Shown here: piece by piece, positions 47,404 to 58,684 of the stretch | Layout of the letters: every line of letters begins with the position of its first letter | How positions within the stretch are numbered: position 1 is the first letter of the stretch | NCBI GenBank assembly: GCA_026874595.1 | Contig: CM049306.1 | Coordinates: forward strand, 15,711,019 to 15,775,018 | Direction: 5' to 3' | DNA: 64,000 bases | From: Sipunculus nudus | Lineage: Eukaryota > Annelida > Sipuncula > Golfingiida > Sipunculidae | Translations under genes and position numbers: made by a program | The notes under the pieces: generated by a model | What the model saw: only the letters and a program-made list of their open reading frames with translations | Databases searched by the model: none | Told to the model about the DNA's origin: nothing

Positions 47404-47585
47404 CAATATTAGTTTGTTAATCATCTTGCGTACATATAAACCCTGCCCCTCCCCCATTTTTTACAGCCATTTCTGAATCCCCCATAAATATATCAGAATA
47501 TAGCCTATGCAGACTGTGCGGATCTTGCATTTGATTGATAATATAAAATGAAAGCAGTTAAAATAGTTACAAAAATAATCAACAG

Positions 47586-47650
47586 ATGCCACTATCTATC
47601 AACTTGAAGGAGCTGATCCGTGATAGAGGTCCGTGCCCCAGGTTCCGCGC
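47586..47650 (+). CDS. Candidate first coding exon of an unidentified plus-strand gene
   Basis: An ATG directly after AACAG opens a 65-nt reading frame (MPLSINLKEL, then a Pro/Cys/Arg-rich end) that stops at a GTAAGTATT donor (GT at 47651). Codon use is balanced compared with the AT-rich surroundings. Phase 2 at the donor joins in frame to the possible exon at 49311. I do not recognise the protein. It could also be a 5'UTR exon or a chance exon-like stretch. Confidence 0.33.
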
Positions 47651-49310
47651 GTAAGTATTAATAATCAAATTTGGTTGCAAAACAGATTCATTTTTATGTT
47701 TTTAACCAAAAATAATATAAAACATGTCTAAGATACTTTTCTGCTAAAATATATTTTCTGCTAAAATATCTCGACAAATTACCATGAGAATTTTAAGAAT
47801 TAAAGATTTTTCTTGGGGTCTGGGTTCAGGGGTCCGTAGGGTCGGGGTTTTACCTACTGCCTAATTTTTATTATAACCAGCAGATGGCGAAACCTCCTAG
47901 TGGTTGTTTTGTCATAGTTTTCTTTTCAGTCAATAGATGGCGTCAACATTTGGTTAAGAGAGACTTGTTAACGTAAGCGTGAATTTGCAAAGAAGGGGAC
48001 CAGTCTACTACAACCTTCGGTAATTTCCGGTAAATTGGCCCGACCTTTACCGAAGTATTAAGTACTAATCTCACTACTAGAGGGCACACTTTTCAATATT
48101 TTAATATATCGTGCAACATACGAAAGTTCCTGTTCTCAGAAAGCATTGATCGCAGCTGACACCTGTACGACATTTTGAGAACTAAAACGTCTGCATGATA
48201 TTCTTTGGCGTCTGTTGCTAGTGTTTGGTCAGCAAAAGTGAGGAAACTTTGTAACAGACAGAACAACTGTTTCGGGCCATGGTTCATAATCAACCCTTAG
48301 GATGTAACATTAAGGTAAAGTATGTAATCAGAGTTAAGATAACAAACAAACTGGACCCCTACATTTCCATGTTACGTCCGTCGTCCCTGTCACCCTGTGC
48401 CCATTTTTAAATAATGCGTTAAAAATGGTAAATGCTAAATATATTATATAAGCCATTGGAAAAAAACCCTCCAAAATGCACAATTAGTGAATTAGAACAA
48501 TTACCATGTCTTTTTTACATGAACATTTCATGATTTCTCCTTAAAATTTAAAATAAATATAAAACCATTCTGGACCAATTAATTGGACTAAATATTATTA
48601 GGCCCTGCCATATATTGAGTCCTACAGCTATACTGATAGAGTTTCTACAGTATGAGCCTCAAACTACACACCACCTAATGCCCTTGTAAGTTGTAACCAG
48701 TGTCAACAGGTGTTTATTACCCTGTGCCAGGGGTCACTCTTCAGAGCCGGCCTGGCCCATTGAAACAAAATGTAACAACATTTTCGCTGTCAGTCACTCC
48801 AGTCAGCCAGGCTATCAGTGAGGTTATCAAGTGAACCTGTTCCACTGTTGTTCTATGTCCCTACTAAACTCGCTGACATGCTTCTGGTAAAAAGGTCAGA
48901 AATGTTCAAAAATGATGATCCAAGTGTAATTTGAGTTGCTATTGAATCCATGAAACACATACTTATTGTTGTTAAAATGGTATAATCCTGTGTCTTGTTG
49001 TTTGGCAGTTAACAGGCAGTCAAAGAAGATGCAATGGATTTGTTGCATCTTCCGTGGCTTATATTGTAGAAACTCTCACTGTGTAGCTATCGGACTAAAT
49101 ATATGGCCGGGCCTAATAATATTGAGTCCGATTAAATTGGGCTAAACCATTCTCGATTCAATGTTTGTCCAGCCATCCATATGACTCTATGACGGGAAAA
49201 CAATGTGTTGCTTTGCACTTCATTTACAAAGTAATAAATATTACAGTTTAGACATATTGTCCTATATTGGTCAGATGGTAATTTGTCTTGTCCGAAGATG
49301 CTTTATTCAG
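47651..49310. other. Non-coding stretch between two candidate exons
   Basis: A 66-codon minus-strand frame (48093-48293) has protein-like composition but no splice or family support. The inverted pair CTTCGGTAA / TTTACCGAAG near 48017-48056 could fold. Nothing else recognised. Confidence 0.35.
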
Positions 49311-49365
49311 ATTTACTCTGCTGCTCTACATTGGATTGTCACAGATGTGGATTCCGCAACAAATG
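49311..49365 (+). CDS. Possible internal exon of the same unidentified plus-strand gene
   Basis: A pyrimidine-rich CTTTATTCAG acceptor precedes a 55-nt open stretch that ends at a GTAATT donor (GT at 49366). In the phase left by the 47586-47650 exon it reads FTLLLYIGLSQMWIPQQM, a short hydrophobic segment. Another frame is also open, so phase is not decisive. No family recognised. Confidence 0.2.
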
Positions 49366-50128
49366 GTAATTGTCTATCTCAGAGGGTTTTTTTTTTAAGT
49401 TGCCTATTTTACTATCTTTTATGCAAATTTTAAAGAAAATTTATATACTGTTACTAGTGTAAGTGTAATATTAAGCAGATGTGTACTTGTGAAAAATATG
49501 GGTTATATAATGAAAGGTGGTGGTGTTTTTATATCGAGTCATTGTGACTGTGATATTCGATCTGAGCTAAGTCGAAGTTATCAGCTCATATTTTGATTTT
49601 CTGCCAGAACATTATGCATGACATTGATGATGTCATCAAGAAAATTTTTGCATTGTACAAGTTATGTGTGAGCAGTTTTACCACAGTTTTTCAGAAAAGA
49701 TCATAACTGAATGAGCTATTTGTTGTCTTTGCCTAAAAAAATTATCAGCTGTTTCTGACAGGACATTTAAATATTTCCTGCAGTAGGTTACATTGGTTCA
49801 GATAAGAAATTGTAATGAATGAAAAAGATTTTCACCTGTGAGCCTTAATTGTAGGTTTTCATCCTCATAAAAAGCATAACATGAAGGGGGGGGGGATATG
49901 GTAAACCCCCCAATCCCCCATCCTTATAGAATAGATGGAAGACAATTTAAGTCAGTGCAGATTATAGTGATAATTACCGTGAGCTGGCTTATGCTGGTAC
50001 CTTTATATCCCTTTATAGAGTTAGTGTTTTAAATGACTTTTGCTTTCCAGGGTTGGAAGTAAAAACTTTAAGATTCGGCGTTATCAGCTCTTTATATTTC
50101 GGAATTATTCACTATTCAGTAACTCAGT

Positions 50129-50144
50129 AAACTATCAATCTGTG
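50129..50144 (+). repeat. Target-site duplication, left copy, of the Tx1-like LINE
   Basis: AAACTATCAATCTGTG is repeated exactly at 53239-53254 after the poly(A). Confidence 0.93.
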
Positions 50145-53100
50145 GGACACCTTAAAATGTCAAATAAGAGGCGAAACTATAGCTTATGCAGCATACAAAA
50201 AAAAATTAAAATTACAAAAAATGAAACATTTAGAAAAGATGATTCACAACTTACAAAATTTATTCAATACAACAGGTGATACTAAAGACCGAGAAAATTG
50301 GGAGGAAGCAGTGAACAAACATAGACAATTAATAGAAGAAAAAACCAGAGGGGCAATAGTGAGATGTAGAACCAGATGGTACTCAGAGGGAGACAAACCA
50401 TCTAAATACTTTCTCAATTTGGAAAAAAGAAATTACAATAAAAAATCTATACTAAAACTTAAAGATCAACATGGTGAACTAATATCAGAACAGAAAGATA
50501 TTTTAAAAGAAGAAATACGATTTTATAAAAAATTATATACAGCTAGAGAAAAGCTCAATAGCTCAAATAGAAATTTTCTTTCCACAGAATATCTTAAAAC
50601 TCTAAATGAAGATGAAAAGGAATTATGTGAAGAAGAATTTAAAGAGGAAGATTTTAAATCTACAATTGATTCAATGTCTCTCAATAAATCGCCAGGTCCC
50701 GATGGATTCCCAGTCGAGTTCTACAAAACATTCTGGGGGGATGTAAAAGAACACCTTATAAATGCTATTAATTATTCCTTTGAAACAGATTGTCTTCCAA
50801 TAACTATGCGTCAAGGAGTTATATACCTTATTCCTAAGAAAGGAAAAGACCAACTTTATTTGAAAAACTGGCGCCCTCTGTCTCTTCTTAATACAGACTA
50901 TAAAATAGTAGCAAAAACATTAGCTAACAAACTTAAATTAGTTTTACCATCCTTAATACACTCCGATCAAACTGGATTCATAAAAAATAGGTATATTGGA
51001 GAAAATATTATTAAAATTACTGGCATAATCTCTTATTTAAAAGAAATTAATAAAGGCGGTTATTTACTATCAGTAGATTTTGAAAAAGCTTTTGACCAAT
51101 TAGAATGGCCTTATATTCAAAACACTCTTCAAACACTCAACTTTGGAACTAAATTTAGGAAGTGGATTAATTTATTGTACAACAACATTCACAGTTGTGT
51201 ATTAAACAGAGGCTGGGCAACAGAATTCTTTCCAGTTACCAGAGGTGTAAGGCAGGGTTGCCCCCTTTCCCCTTACCTCTTTATTTTGGCAGCAGAAACA
51301 TTAGCAACGGAAATAAGGAACAACCGTAACATAAGAGGAGTAACAATAAATCAGAAGGAACATAAAATCATTCAATATGCCGATGATACAGTTCTAACCT
51401 TAACAGGGGGGCCTCTGTCAGTACTAGAAACCTTAAAAGTATTCTCTGACTTAGAACAAATATCAGGACTCAAAGTAAATATAGAAAAAACAATAATAAT
51501 GCCAATAACTGCTAATACACAAAACCAAAATACCATAAAAAATCTAGGTTTAAATTGGTGTACCAATCCTGTAAAAATCTTAGGAATCTATATTCATCAA
51601 GAATGAAAAAAAATGATAGAGATCAACTATAAAGAAATCCTCAGTAAGATTAAAGTTATAATTAATACTTGGAGTAACAGAATGATGTCTCTTTCAGGTA
51701 GAATAACTATTGTAAAAACACTTATAATCTCTCAATTAACCTATTTATTCTTAGTCCTACCAAGTCCTCCAATCAATTATATTAAAGAGATTGAAAAATT
51801 AATATTTAAATTTATCTGGAACAACCGGCCAGATAAAGTTAAAAGATCTACAATTATTGCACCAAGAAATAAAGGAGGGCTTTATATGATTCATCTTCCA
51901 TCTAACATGCAATCTTTAAAAATTTCATGGGTTAAACGGTTCCTCAGTGGCCCTTTAGAAGATGGATGGAGACAGATTATTAATGTACAATTTAAAAACC
52001 TCGGTTCAATTATTTTTAAATGTAATTTGAAAGAACATGACATACATAGCTTTAGTGACTCATGTGATCCATTCTGGAAAGATGTGCTTCACCATTGGTG
52101 CAAATACAATTTTAACAAGTCCGTTAAATCAGACGAAATTCAGTCACAAACATTATGGTATAACTCTCATATAAAGGTTAAAGATAAAGTAATTTTTTAT
52201 AAGAAATTTCATACTGCAGGTATAAACACTCTTTCTGACATAACAAAAAGATCGGGCAATTATCTAGCATTTTTGACATATAAAGAATTCATTAACAAAT
52301 ACAAAGTTAGTACAAACTTTATAAAATATGCAGGTTTAGTGAACGCAATTCCAACCTGTTGGAAAAAAGAGATAAAAAATAACCCTAGTCTAGAAGCACA
52401 AGAATATACAGTGGACAAAATAATAAATAAGAAAAACACGGCACGGTATGTATACTTAAATGTAATTGAATCTATCTGCGTGAAACCAGAAAAGCAAACA
52501 AAGAAATGGATTGGTGAATTAAGTTTACAAAATGAAGAAAATATCTTTAAGGCATTCAAGAATATTGCCATGATTACTATTTCAGAGAAACTAAGAATCT
52601 TTCAATTTAAATTATTACATAGGATTTTACCACTTAATCTACTTCTTTACAAACTGAAAATAAGCCAAAGTGAACTTTGTTCTTTTTGTAAAAAGGAAAA
52701 AGAAACTTACTTACATATATTTTATCACTGTGAGGTAACCCATAATCTATTAGTAACATTTAAGAGCTGGTTAAAAGACCTGGAACAACTTTTAAACTTA
52801 ATTAATACATTAACAGAAACAATATTAATACTCAACACCTCGGGCGACAGCTTACTGGATACTCTATTACTGTTACTAAAACATTATATATATACATGTA
52901 AATGTAAAGGGAAATTACCAGTATTCTCTGTGTATAAAACGTATGTCACACAAATTTATAAAATTGAAGAACATATTGCAAGGACGAAAGGTAAAATGGT
53001 GACACATATTCAAAAGTGGAAAACTTTCAAAGCATACACTTAGGAAACGAATAATACAGTATAAAGAAAAATATTTACCCCACATTTCAAATCACAAGAA

Positions 53101-53238
53101 CATTTTTATTTTTGTAATGTACCTTGTCGTTTGTATTCGTATGTATGTATGTATTGTCACTGTCATTACACTGTCACGATATATAATGTACTGTGTTATA
53201 TGTAACTTATGTTTATAATAAAAAAAAAAAAAAAAAAA
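50145..53238 (+). mobile_element. Young 5'-truncated L1/Tx1-type LINE with poly(A) and 16-bp TSD
   Basis: Between the two TSD copies lie an almost intact ORF2 3' part, about 180 bp of 3'UTR with an AATAAA overlapping the tail, and about 20 A residues. The 5' end lacks ORF1 and the whole endonuclease domain, the usual result of incomplete target-primed reverse transcription. It is inserted in the sense orientation relative to the candidate plus-strand gene. Perfect TSDs, intact tail and a single stop codon indicate recent insertion. Confidence 0.95.
50146..53043 (+). pseudogene. LINE ORF2 fragment: reverse transcriptase plus C-terminal zinc-binding region
   Basis: The frame is open from the truncation point (DTLKCQIRGETIAYAAYKKK precedes the first ATG at 50221). 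It runs to TAG at 53041, broken only by TGA at 51604-51606. Counted from 50221: RWYSEGDKPSKYFLNLEKR, SPGPDGFPVEFYK (from about 157), LIPKKGKD, NWRPLSLLN, motif A VDFEKAFD (Asp 286), RQGCPLSPYLF and motif C YADD (386-389). After the stop, a thumb-like region starts NRMMSLSGRITIVKT. At residues 356-373 counted from 51613 a CX2CX8HX4C knuckle (CSFC..H..C) marks the L1/Tx1 C-terminus. RT residues are intact; the endonuclease is missing. Confidence 0.93.
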
Positions 53239-53254
53239 AAACTATCAATCTGTG
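53239..53254 (+). repeat. Target-site duplication, right copy
   Basis: Exact match to 50129-50144. The first bases are ambiguous with the poly(A). Confidence 0.9.
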
Positions 53255-53781
53255 TCATGTGTTAAATATTTCAAGTAAAATCATAACATATAATCTCACC
53301 ACACAATACTGTGTATTTATATGTTAACGGTGTAATCATTATGGGACTCTGTCAGGGTCACTTTTAGTGTATTCTCGCAACATCTAGTTTACTTTATGCC
53401 TTTTTGTGCAGCACCATATACACTAAAATATGTTTTTGATGAAGTCCGAACATTTTGATTGAGGGAAATTAATGGGAATCAGTACAGTATATACATATTA
53501 TAATAGATACATGACAAAGTACAACAACTATTTAGTTTTCTTAGAATTGTGTTGTTAAACTTACCCTAATTTTTGCCAAGGAGCACATTTTATGTCAAAT
53601 TTCTAAAATCTGAATAAAGGGTTAATCTTGAATTAATCACTTCCTGTAAATTTGACCAACACATTCTGACCTGATTTTACACCTTTGAGAGTTGTGTTAT
53701 TCCTTGATACGGTTAGACATATTATATATGAACACACATCTACATGCTCATTCCTGTAGATTCTAATGGTTAATTGATATA

Positions 53782-55126
53782 CAGTGAAACCCCGGACTGC
53801 GAACACCCCTCTCCGGAACCACCAAACCTTTTTACTAGTTTCATTCAGGAAAACAGATACTTTTCTTCCGCCGAACAGTTAGAGGACCCCATCAATGGAC
53901 AACTAACGGCCTCCATAATTTTCTTCCCATATGTTTCTCACAATTTTCAAATAATCATTATTCAGACAAATAGCAATGGAACAAAACAAAAGAAATTTTA
54001 GCTCCATTTGCCTTCAAGTTTGTAATCTATTTACTAGTTCAATTCAGGACAATAGATACTCTTTGTCCGCCAAACATTTAGAGGACCCCACTAATGGACA
54101 ACTAATGGCTTCCATGATTTCTTCCCTTACGTTTCTCACAACTTTCAAATAATCTCATTATTCAGACAAATAGCAATAGAACAAAACAAAAGAAATTTTA
54201 GCTCCATTTGTCATAAAGTTTGTAATCTGTGACCTTTAATACATTTTGTTTTCTTTATTATTATTCAAGGCATTGCCAAAAAAAATGACGGTATTTGCTG
54301 AGTTTCTCTTATGTCAAACTTTCACTGATGTAACATTGCCATCCTGATTTCAGGCCATATAATTCTGTCATAGGGTTGGAACTGAGGATACTAAAGGAAA
54401 TGCATTGCCAGCTTTTTTAAACATATGAACAGTCATGGGTCATGACCTTTCGCCATATCCGTAGACTTGGTTGGGCTTTAGGTCAAAGACGTTAAATATT
54501 AACCTGTTTGGTGACTTATACCGTCAGTTATAGCTCAGAATGATGAACTCATATTTTGGTAAGCTTGGTATAGCTGTTAATGTGTCAGTCCCTTCAAATA
54601 ATTTTTTTCCTGTTCGGATGAAAAGGTAACCAACAACCCTGAAATGAACCAATCACGAATAGTATAACAGACACCTCACTGATATGAACAGGTGACCTGG
54701 ACCAATCACAAGGGGCGTATCACACCTTTATACATCTTTATTTCTTTGTTTTTAACTTAACTTTAATATATGATACTTTTAAGACCAAGAAAAGAATAAG
54801 TAATTATGAATTTGACAGACATAGGAATTATGTCAAGACATACAACATATCTACGAGTAAGTCCTGCCACTGTTAGTCAATATTGGAAAATTCCGTTCAT
54901 TCTCAACAAATATTGAGGTTTACAAACGAAATAAAATTCCTGTAACAGCCTCATAAATAAGAAAAGAAAAAAGAAAAACCAAGTTGTAATGGAATAAATT
55001 CACATATAATATGGACATTGACAATAGAAAAAAATCATGGATTACCGGACCCCTTTGGGGTGGACACCCCGTTATAACAGACAAATGTCTGGTCCCGTAA
55101 CTGTCAGCTGTAGAGGGGTTTCACTG
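53782..55126. mobile_element. Non-autonomous pogo/Tigger-like DNA transposon (1.35 kb)
   Basis: The ends are CAGTGAAACCCC and its exact complement GGGGTTTCACTG, flanked on both sides by TATA (minimally a TA target duplication). CAGTG-starting termini with a TA duplication are typical of the pogo branch of Tc1/mariner. Subterminal GGACACCCC-like words occur at both ends. No transposase frame is present. It holds a tandem duplication of about 199 bp. Confidence 0.8.
53831..54229 (+). repeat. Two-copy tandem repeat (199 bp) within the pogo-like element
   Basis: TTTACTAGTT and following sequence at 53831 recurs at 54030. Shared words include TTAGAGGACCCCA and AATGGACAACTAA. The copies differ by scattered substitutions. 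Confidence 0.88.
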
Positions 55127-55443
55127 TATAATGAAATGAACCAAAGTTAAATAGAATGATAACAGAGGAAAACCAACCTTTATGATGTGACAGAAAATGA
55201 AACATAACCTTTGTATGTATAGTCTTCACTCTTCATTATCTTCTGGTTTTGTCTGATTTGCCTGACAGGTACTTTACAGTCTCAGTCGTTCTTGCTGATG
55301 ATGTAAAATGGCTTTCTGTTTTATCAGAGAGGTTTCAATTACTGTCATTTATAATTTTCAAATGAAACCAAGTGTTATTATTTAAAACTTTTTTTTGTTC
55401 AATTCACAAACTGACTCAGTATTCTGATTCACTAATTTTACAG

Positions 55444-55525
55444 AAAATAAGTTGGATAATCTACAGTGTGACTTCTGTGACTTCAGAGATGTAGAAAAAG
55501 TCATGGGGGTTGTGTCAGGAAAGCT
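55444..55525 (+). CDS. Possible internal exon, CDFCDF-containing
   Basis: TTTTACAG precedes an 82-nt stretch that ends at GTAAGT (GT at 55526). Only one frame is open: NKLDNLQCDFCDFRDVEK followed by VMGVVSGK and a split Leu codon. Both splice sites are good and the composition differs from the flanking AT-rich DNA. The frame does not join directly to the candidate exons at 47.6 and 49.3 kb, so exons would be missing between them, or this belongs to another gene. Not recognised. Confidence 0.3.
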
Positions 55526-55573
55526 GTAAGTACTTTAAAATGCCATGGAAGGTCTACTGACATAACTTATGTC

Positions 55574-55930
55574 ATGACTGCTGTTTATCCTTTGCAGATG
55601 GAGGAACTAGCAGAACTAGCAGACACACTTTATTTAACAGCTGCATGGAAACTTTTAGCCATGGTACAGTCGCACTCTACAAGGATCATCATTTTTCATG
55701 TATCCAAGAAGGGAGCATTAATCTGTTTTTGTCTTTGTGCAGAAAAAAATCTGCCTTTCCTTCAGAGATGTTTAGATTATAGTATACAGTCCAGAGGAAC
55801 CACTGCTTTGGATGATGTTATTGTGCTTTCCACTTCCAGTCAAGTATTTCTTGAAGCCACTTTGGGTGAAAGTTTTTATTTATTCTCCTCTGATATACTC
55901 TCTATTCCTTTTAATGTTCATCCTACCTAA
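55574..55930 (+). CDS. Hypothetical open frame of 118 codons, unrecognised
   Basis: The open frame starts at an ATG and includes a TTTGCAG acceptor-like site at 55591-55597 and a second TTTGTGCAG near 55742. Its distal part (QRCLDYSIQSRGTTALDDVI) has a protein-like composition. If 55444-55525 is a real exon, its phase joins only to a later AG in a tandem acceptor near 55607, in another frame, so the two readings compete. It may be exon plus read-through into intron, or chance. Confidence 0.2.
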   Translation: MTAVYPLQMEELAELADTLYLTAAWKLLAMVQSHSTRIIIFHVSKKGALICFCLCAEKNLPFLQRCLDYSIQSRGTTALDDVIVLSTSSQVFLEATLGESFYLFSSDILSIPFNVHPT

Positions 55931-57261
55931 TCTTAGGTTTACTAAGATCCCTCTTTTGCTAATACAGTTTATAGATAAAAAGTATTATATCTTTTGAATA
56001 TTTACATTTTTACACTTGATGAACTGTTGGTTTGGACAGGAGTATTATCCTGATAGTGGCATGGACAGCTTGCTTTGTTTGATGTGAATACTGTGGTTAA
56101 TTGAAAGGGTCATTACGCCAGTTTATTGCCATATGACATGGTGGATTAGAATAAAATGTACTGTACCTTAACTGCATATATATTAGCCTGTCTGGGACAG
56201 CAAAAGCCTTCATAACAAACCCTGCTGCAGACTATGGCCTCTGAACTTGGCTATGGAATGCTGGAAAAATACCCACAGATTGGAAGTCTTGTTCCTGTCA
56301 ATTTTTATTCATACCTGGTTTCACATTCAACAGTAAATCTTTCCTGGAATATGAAAGCGGCTTATTGATAGACATGGTAAATGGTCATGCATTTATTTTA
56401 CTCTTGACCTTGAGCTAGGTGAATCTATCACCCTGTTCAAAACCACTACTCCCCACAATGTATGCTCCTGGGGCAGCGGAAATCTTGCGCTTCTGAAGAA
56501 GCTACTGATTTTCCTGCTGCCTGCTTTGAATGTTTATGACGCACTTAAACACCAGGTGGTGGGCTTGTCTGCTGAAAGACTGCTGATGTCAACAAATGCC
56601 AGCAACAAACACTCGACAGGCATCAGGCTCCGCCCAGAAACCACGTGTGGGGCCATTCTGTCTGAGCCAGTGGCCTGTTCAAACGGTTGTGGGGGCGATG
56701 AGCTGTCACTCAAAACGAAATGAACAACATTAGCTGTGTGTTTTCCTTGCTTGGTTGGTAAACCATTTTGTCTTCCAGCACAGGGTCTCATCTGATTGGA
56801 CCAAACGACAGTGCTCCCCTCTGGTGTACAGATTCAGGATACAAGGTCAAAACAAACAGTGCCTACGATATAGGAAGTAGGCCTATAGATAAAGTGCTGT
56901 GTAAAGATCGTACCTACAACGTAGATCATTGAAGAATGGACGTGTATGAACATTGACACCATACAGCTTTTACACCTTGCTAGTGGACCCTGGCACTCAC
57001 TCACCCATTTCTCCTTTGCGGCGAGTAAAGGGCTAATCAGGGCAGTCTGATTGTGTATAGATGAACAAACTTGAAATCAAGGTGGTGGTTTGTTACTTTT
57101 GAACTTGGGTTCATCCTTTTATTGTCTTCTTGAGATACTTAAGTGGGTATTATGATGCTTTGAAACATGTTATGTGAATGGTAATTGTCACATGAGAAAC
57201 TGTTTAACCATACAACCGTCACACAGGATATTATTTCACTTCACAGCCAGCACATGCACAG
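55931..57261. other. Region upstream of the gypsy element; no assigned gene
   Basis: It contains a 65-codon frame at 56526-56723 (GC-richer, with CGGDELSLKTK at its end) that I cannot assign. It probably also contains the unresolved part of the gypsy 5' LTR, but no second LTR copy was found to define it. Confidence 0.3.
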
Positions 57262-57364
57262 TGTTATAGACCTGACTTCCATTAGACTGCCATATTAAAG
57301 TATCTGAAGTTCATCTGTTTCTATGTGCATTCGTTCTGGATGTTTCCACCTGAACCACGTAACA

Positions 57365-57382
57365 TGGTCGCAGCAATTAGGA
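57365..57382 (+). other. Possible gypsy primer-binding site
   Basis: TGGTCGCAGCAATTAGGA directly follows GTAACA, a typical LTR 3' end ending in CA. A TGTTA at 57262 could pair with TAACA as a 103-bp LTR, but this is unproven without a second LTR. Confidence 0.35.
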
Positions 57383-57521
57383 ATTTATGAACTGTTCTCC
57401 GAGTTAAACAACCCCATGTGTCTAGACTGTTCACTCTGAGCTCGCATTTTGTCGCTTCTGTTCATCATATGCACATGCCTTGCTCCAGCCTTTACTCATA
57501 ACTGCGACATCATGAGTCGAA

Positions 57522-58335
57522 ATGGCGCCCCAACCTAAGTGGCCCCTGTGCATGGTATCAAACCACCCTGTCCGCCAAACCTGGATATGGTTGGACTTGC
57601 TGCTGACAACTGGAAATTGTTCAAACAGCAGTAGGAAAACTACTCTGTTATCACTAAACTGCACACACAAGACCGTAATTATCAAGTTGCTTTGTTATTG
57701 CACAAATTTGGGGATGACTTACTGAAAATTTACAACGGATTTCACTTCGCTCCTCCTGAATCTGAAAGAACCACAGCTGAGATTCTTGAACATTTTGACC
57801 AGTTTGCAGTAGGTGAACTTAATGAAACTGATGCATGTTTTATGTTCAGCTGTAGAGACCAGAAACCTGATGAGAGCTTTGAGACTTTTCATGCTGCTAT
57901 TCAGTCTCTTGTTAGATCCTGTGATTTGTGATGGATGTGTTAGCTCCATATTGCGTGATAGGATTGTTCTCAGTATTAATGATCCTGAAAAACAAAAAAC
58001 CTTGTTAAGAGAAAGAAATCTAACACTGGATACTTGCATTGACATTTGCAAAACTGCTGAAAATGCTATAACTCAAGGAAAAGTTCAAAGTACACAGTTC
58101 TCTGTCCAGAGATTGTAAATAAACTGTACACAGCCAAGAAAGACAGCGAATCTATAAGGATAAATAAACCTAGAAGGACTCAGTCGGCCACAATACCAAG
58201 TAGGGACTGTAAATTCTGTGGTTACAAACACGTAATGAGAAAGCAAGACTACCCGGCATGTGGTCAAACATGCAACAAGTGTAAGAGAAAAAATCATTTC
58301 TCGTGTAAATGTCCAAACAAAATGCAAAGCTGACA
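57522..58335 (+). pseudogene. Gypsy gag remnant with CCHC zinc knuckle
   Basis: Starts MAPQPKW at 57522, then shifts frame. The capsid part is in 57692-57931 (FDQFAVGELNETDACF, QSLVRSC), then shifts again (SILRDRIVLSINDPEKQK, DTCIDICKTAENA) to 58118. A nucleocapsid segment near 58205-58330 has CKFC..H and a canonical CX2CX4HX4C knuckle (CNKCKRKNHFSCKC). At least three frame changes are needed. Confidence 0.75.
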
Positions 58336-58439
58336 GACTGTGTATCAAATCGTCTAACAAGATGAGTCGAATGATTCAGACGTACAATGGATTGATATTG
58401 TCAAATTGCTTGAAAGATGCACGGTGTAATTTAATGGTC

Positions 58440-58620
58440 AACGGCACTAGTGTGACATTTCAAATGACACTGGAGCTTCAGTCAGTGTACTCCCGCAGGA
58501 TTTTGCGAGCAAGGTTAGGCCAACTGATCGAAATTTGACAATGTGGAACAGAACAGAAATCATGCAACTTGGCATTTGTCACACAAACATCCAAAATCCG
58601 AAAAACTGAAAGATATACTC
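58440..58620 (+). pseudogene. Gypsy aspartic protease remnant
   Basis: The segment contains DTGASVSVLPQDFA, with the catalytic DTG codons at 58466-58474, preceded by VNGTSVTFQ in a different frame (one-base shift). Retropepsin family signature; flap region not clear. Confidence 0.7.
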
Positions 58621-58684
58621 TGTTGAATTCTTGGTTGTTTAAGAGGACCTGACACGGCTGATAGGACTGAAAGCTGCTGAACAA

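Larger units (their letters stand above)
46200..47580. promoter_or_regulatory. Candidate divergent promoter region between UBA1 and a plus-strand gene
   Basis: The stretch lies between the probable UBA1 5'UTR exon (minus) and a candidate first coding exon on the plus strand at 47586. It has islands of higher GC (about 46.1-46.5 kb) in an otherwise AT-rich window. A CRE-like TGACGTAC occurs near 46451. It also holds a C16/T18 tract (47034-47067) and an ATT/AT microsatellite (47332-47400). Promoter function is inferred from position only. Confidence 0.3.

Noticed and set aside
48093-48293. 66-codon minus-strand frame with protein-like composition
   Set aside because: No splice context consistent with neighbours and no recognisable family; may be chance.
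49203-49433. 76-codon plus-strand frame across the 49311 candidate exon
   Set aside because: It extends through both putative splice sites and ends in a poly-T stretch; the exon reading is more plausible than a single-exon gene.
50040-50279. 79-codon frame spanning the LINE 5' junction
   Set aside because: It crosses from flanking DNA through the TSD into the LINE in the wrong frame; chance.
57262-57364. 103-bp TGTTA...TAACA segment as the gypsy 5' LTR
   Set aside because: No second copy is found after the integrase remnant, and the length is short for gypsy; kept only as a possibility in the PBS entry.
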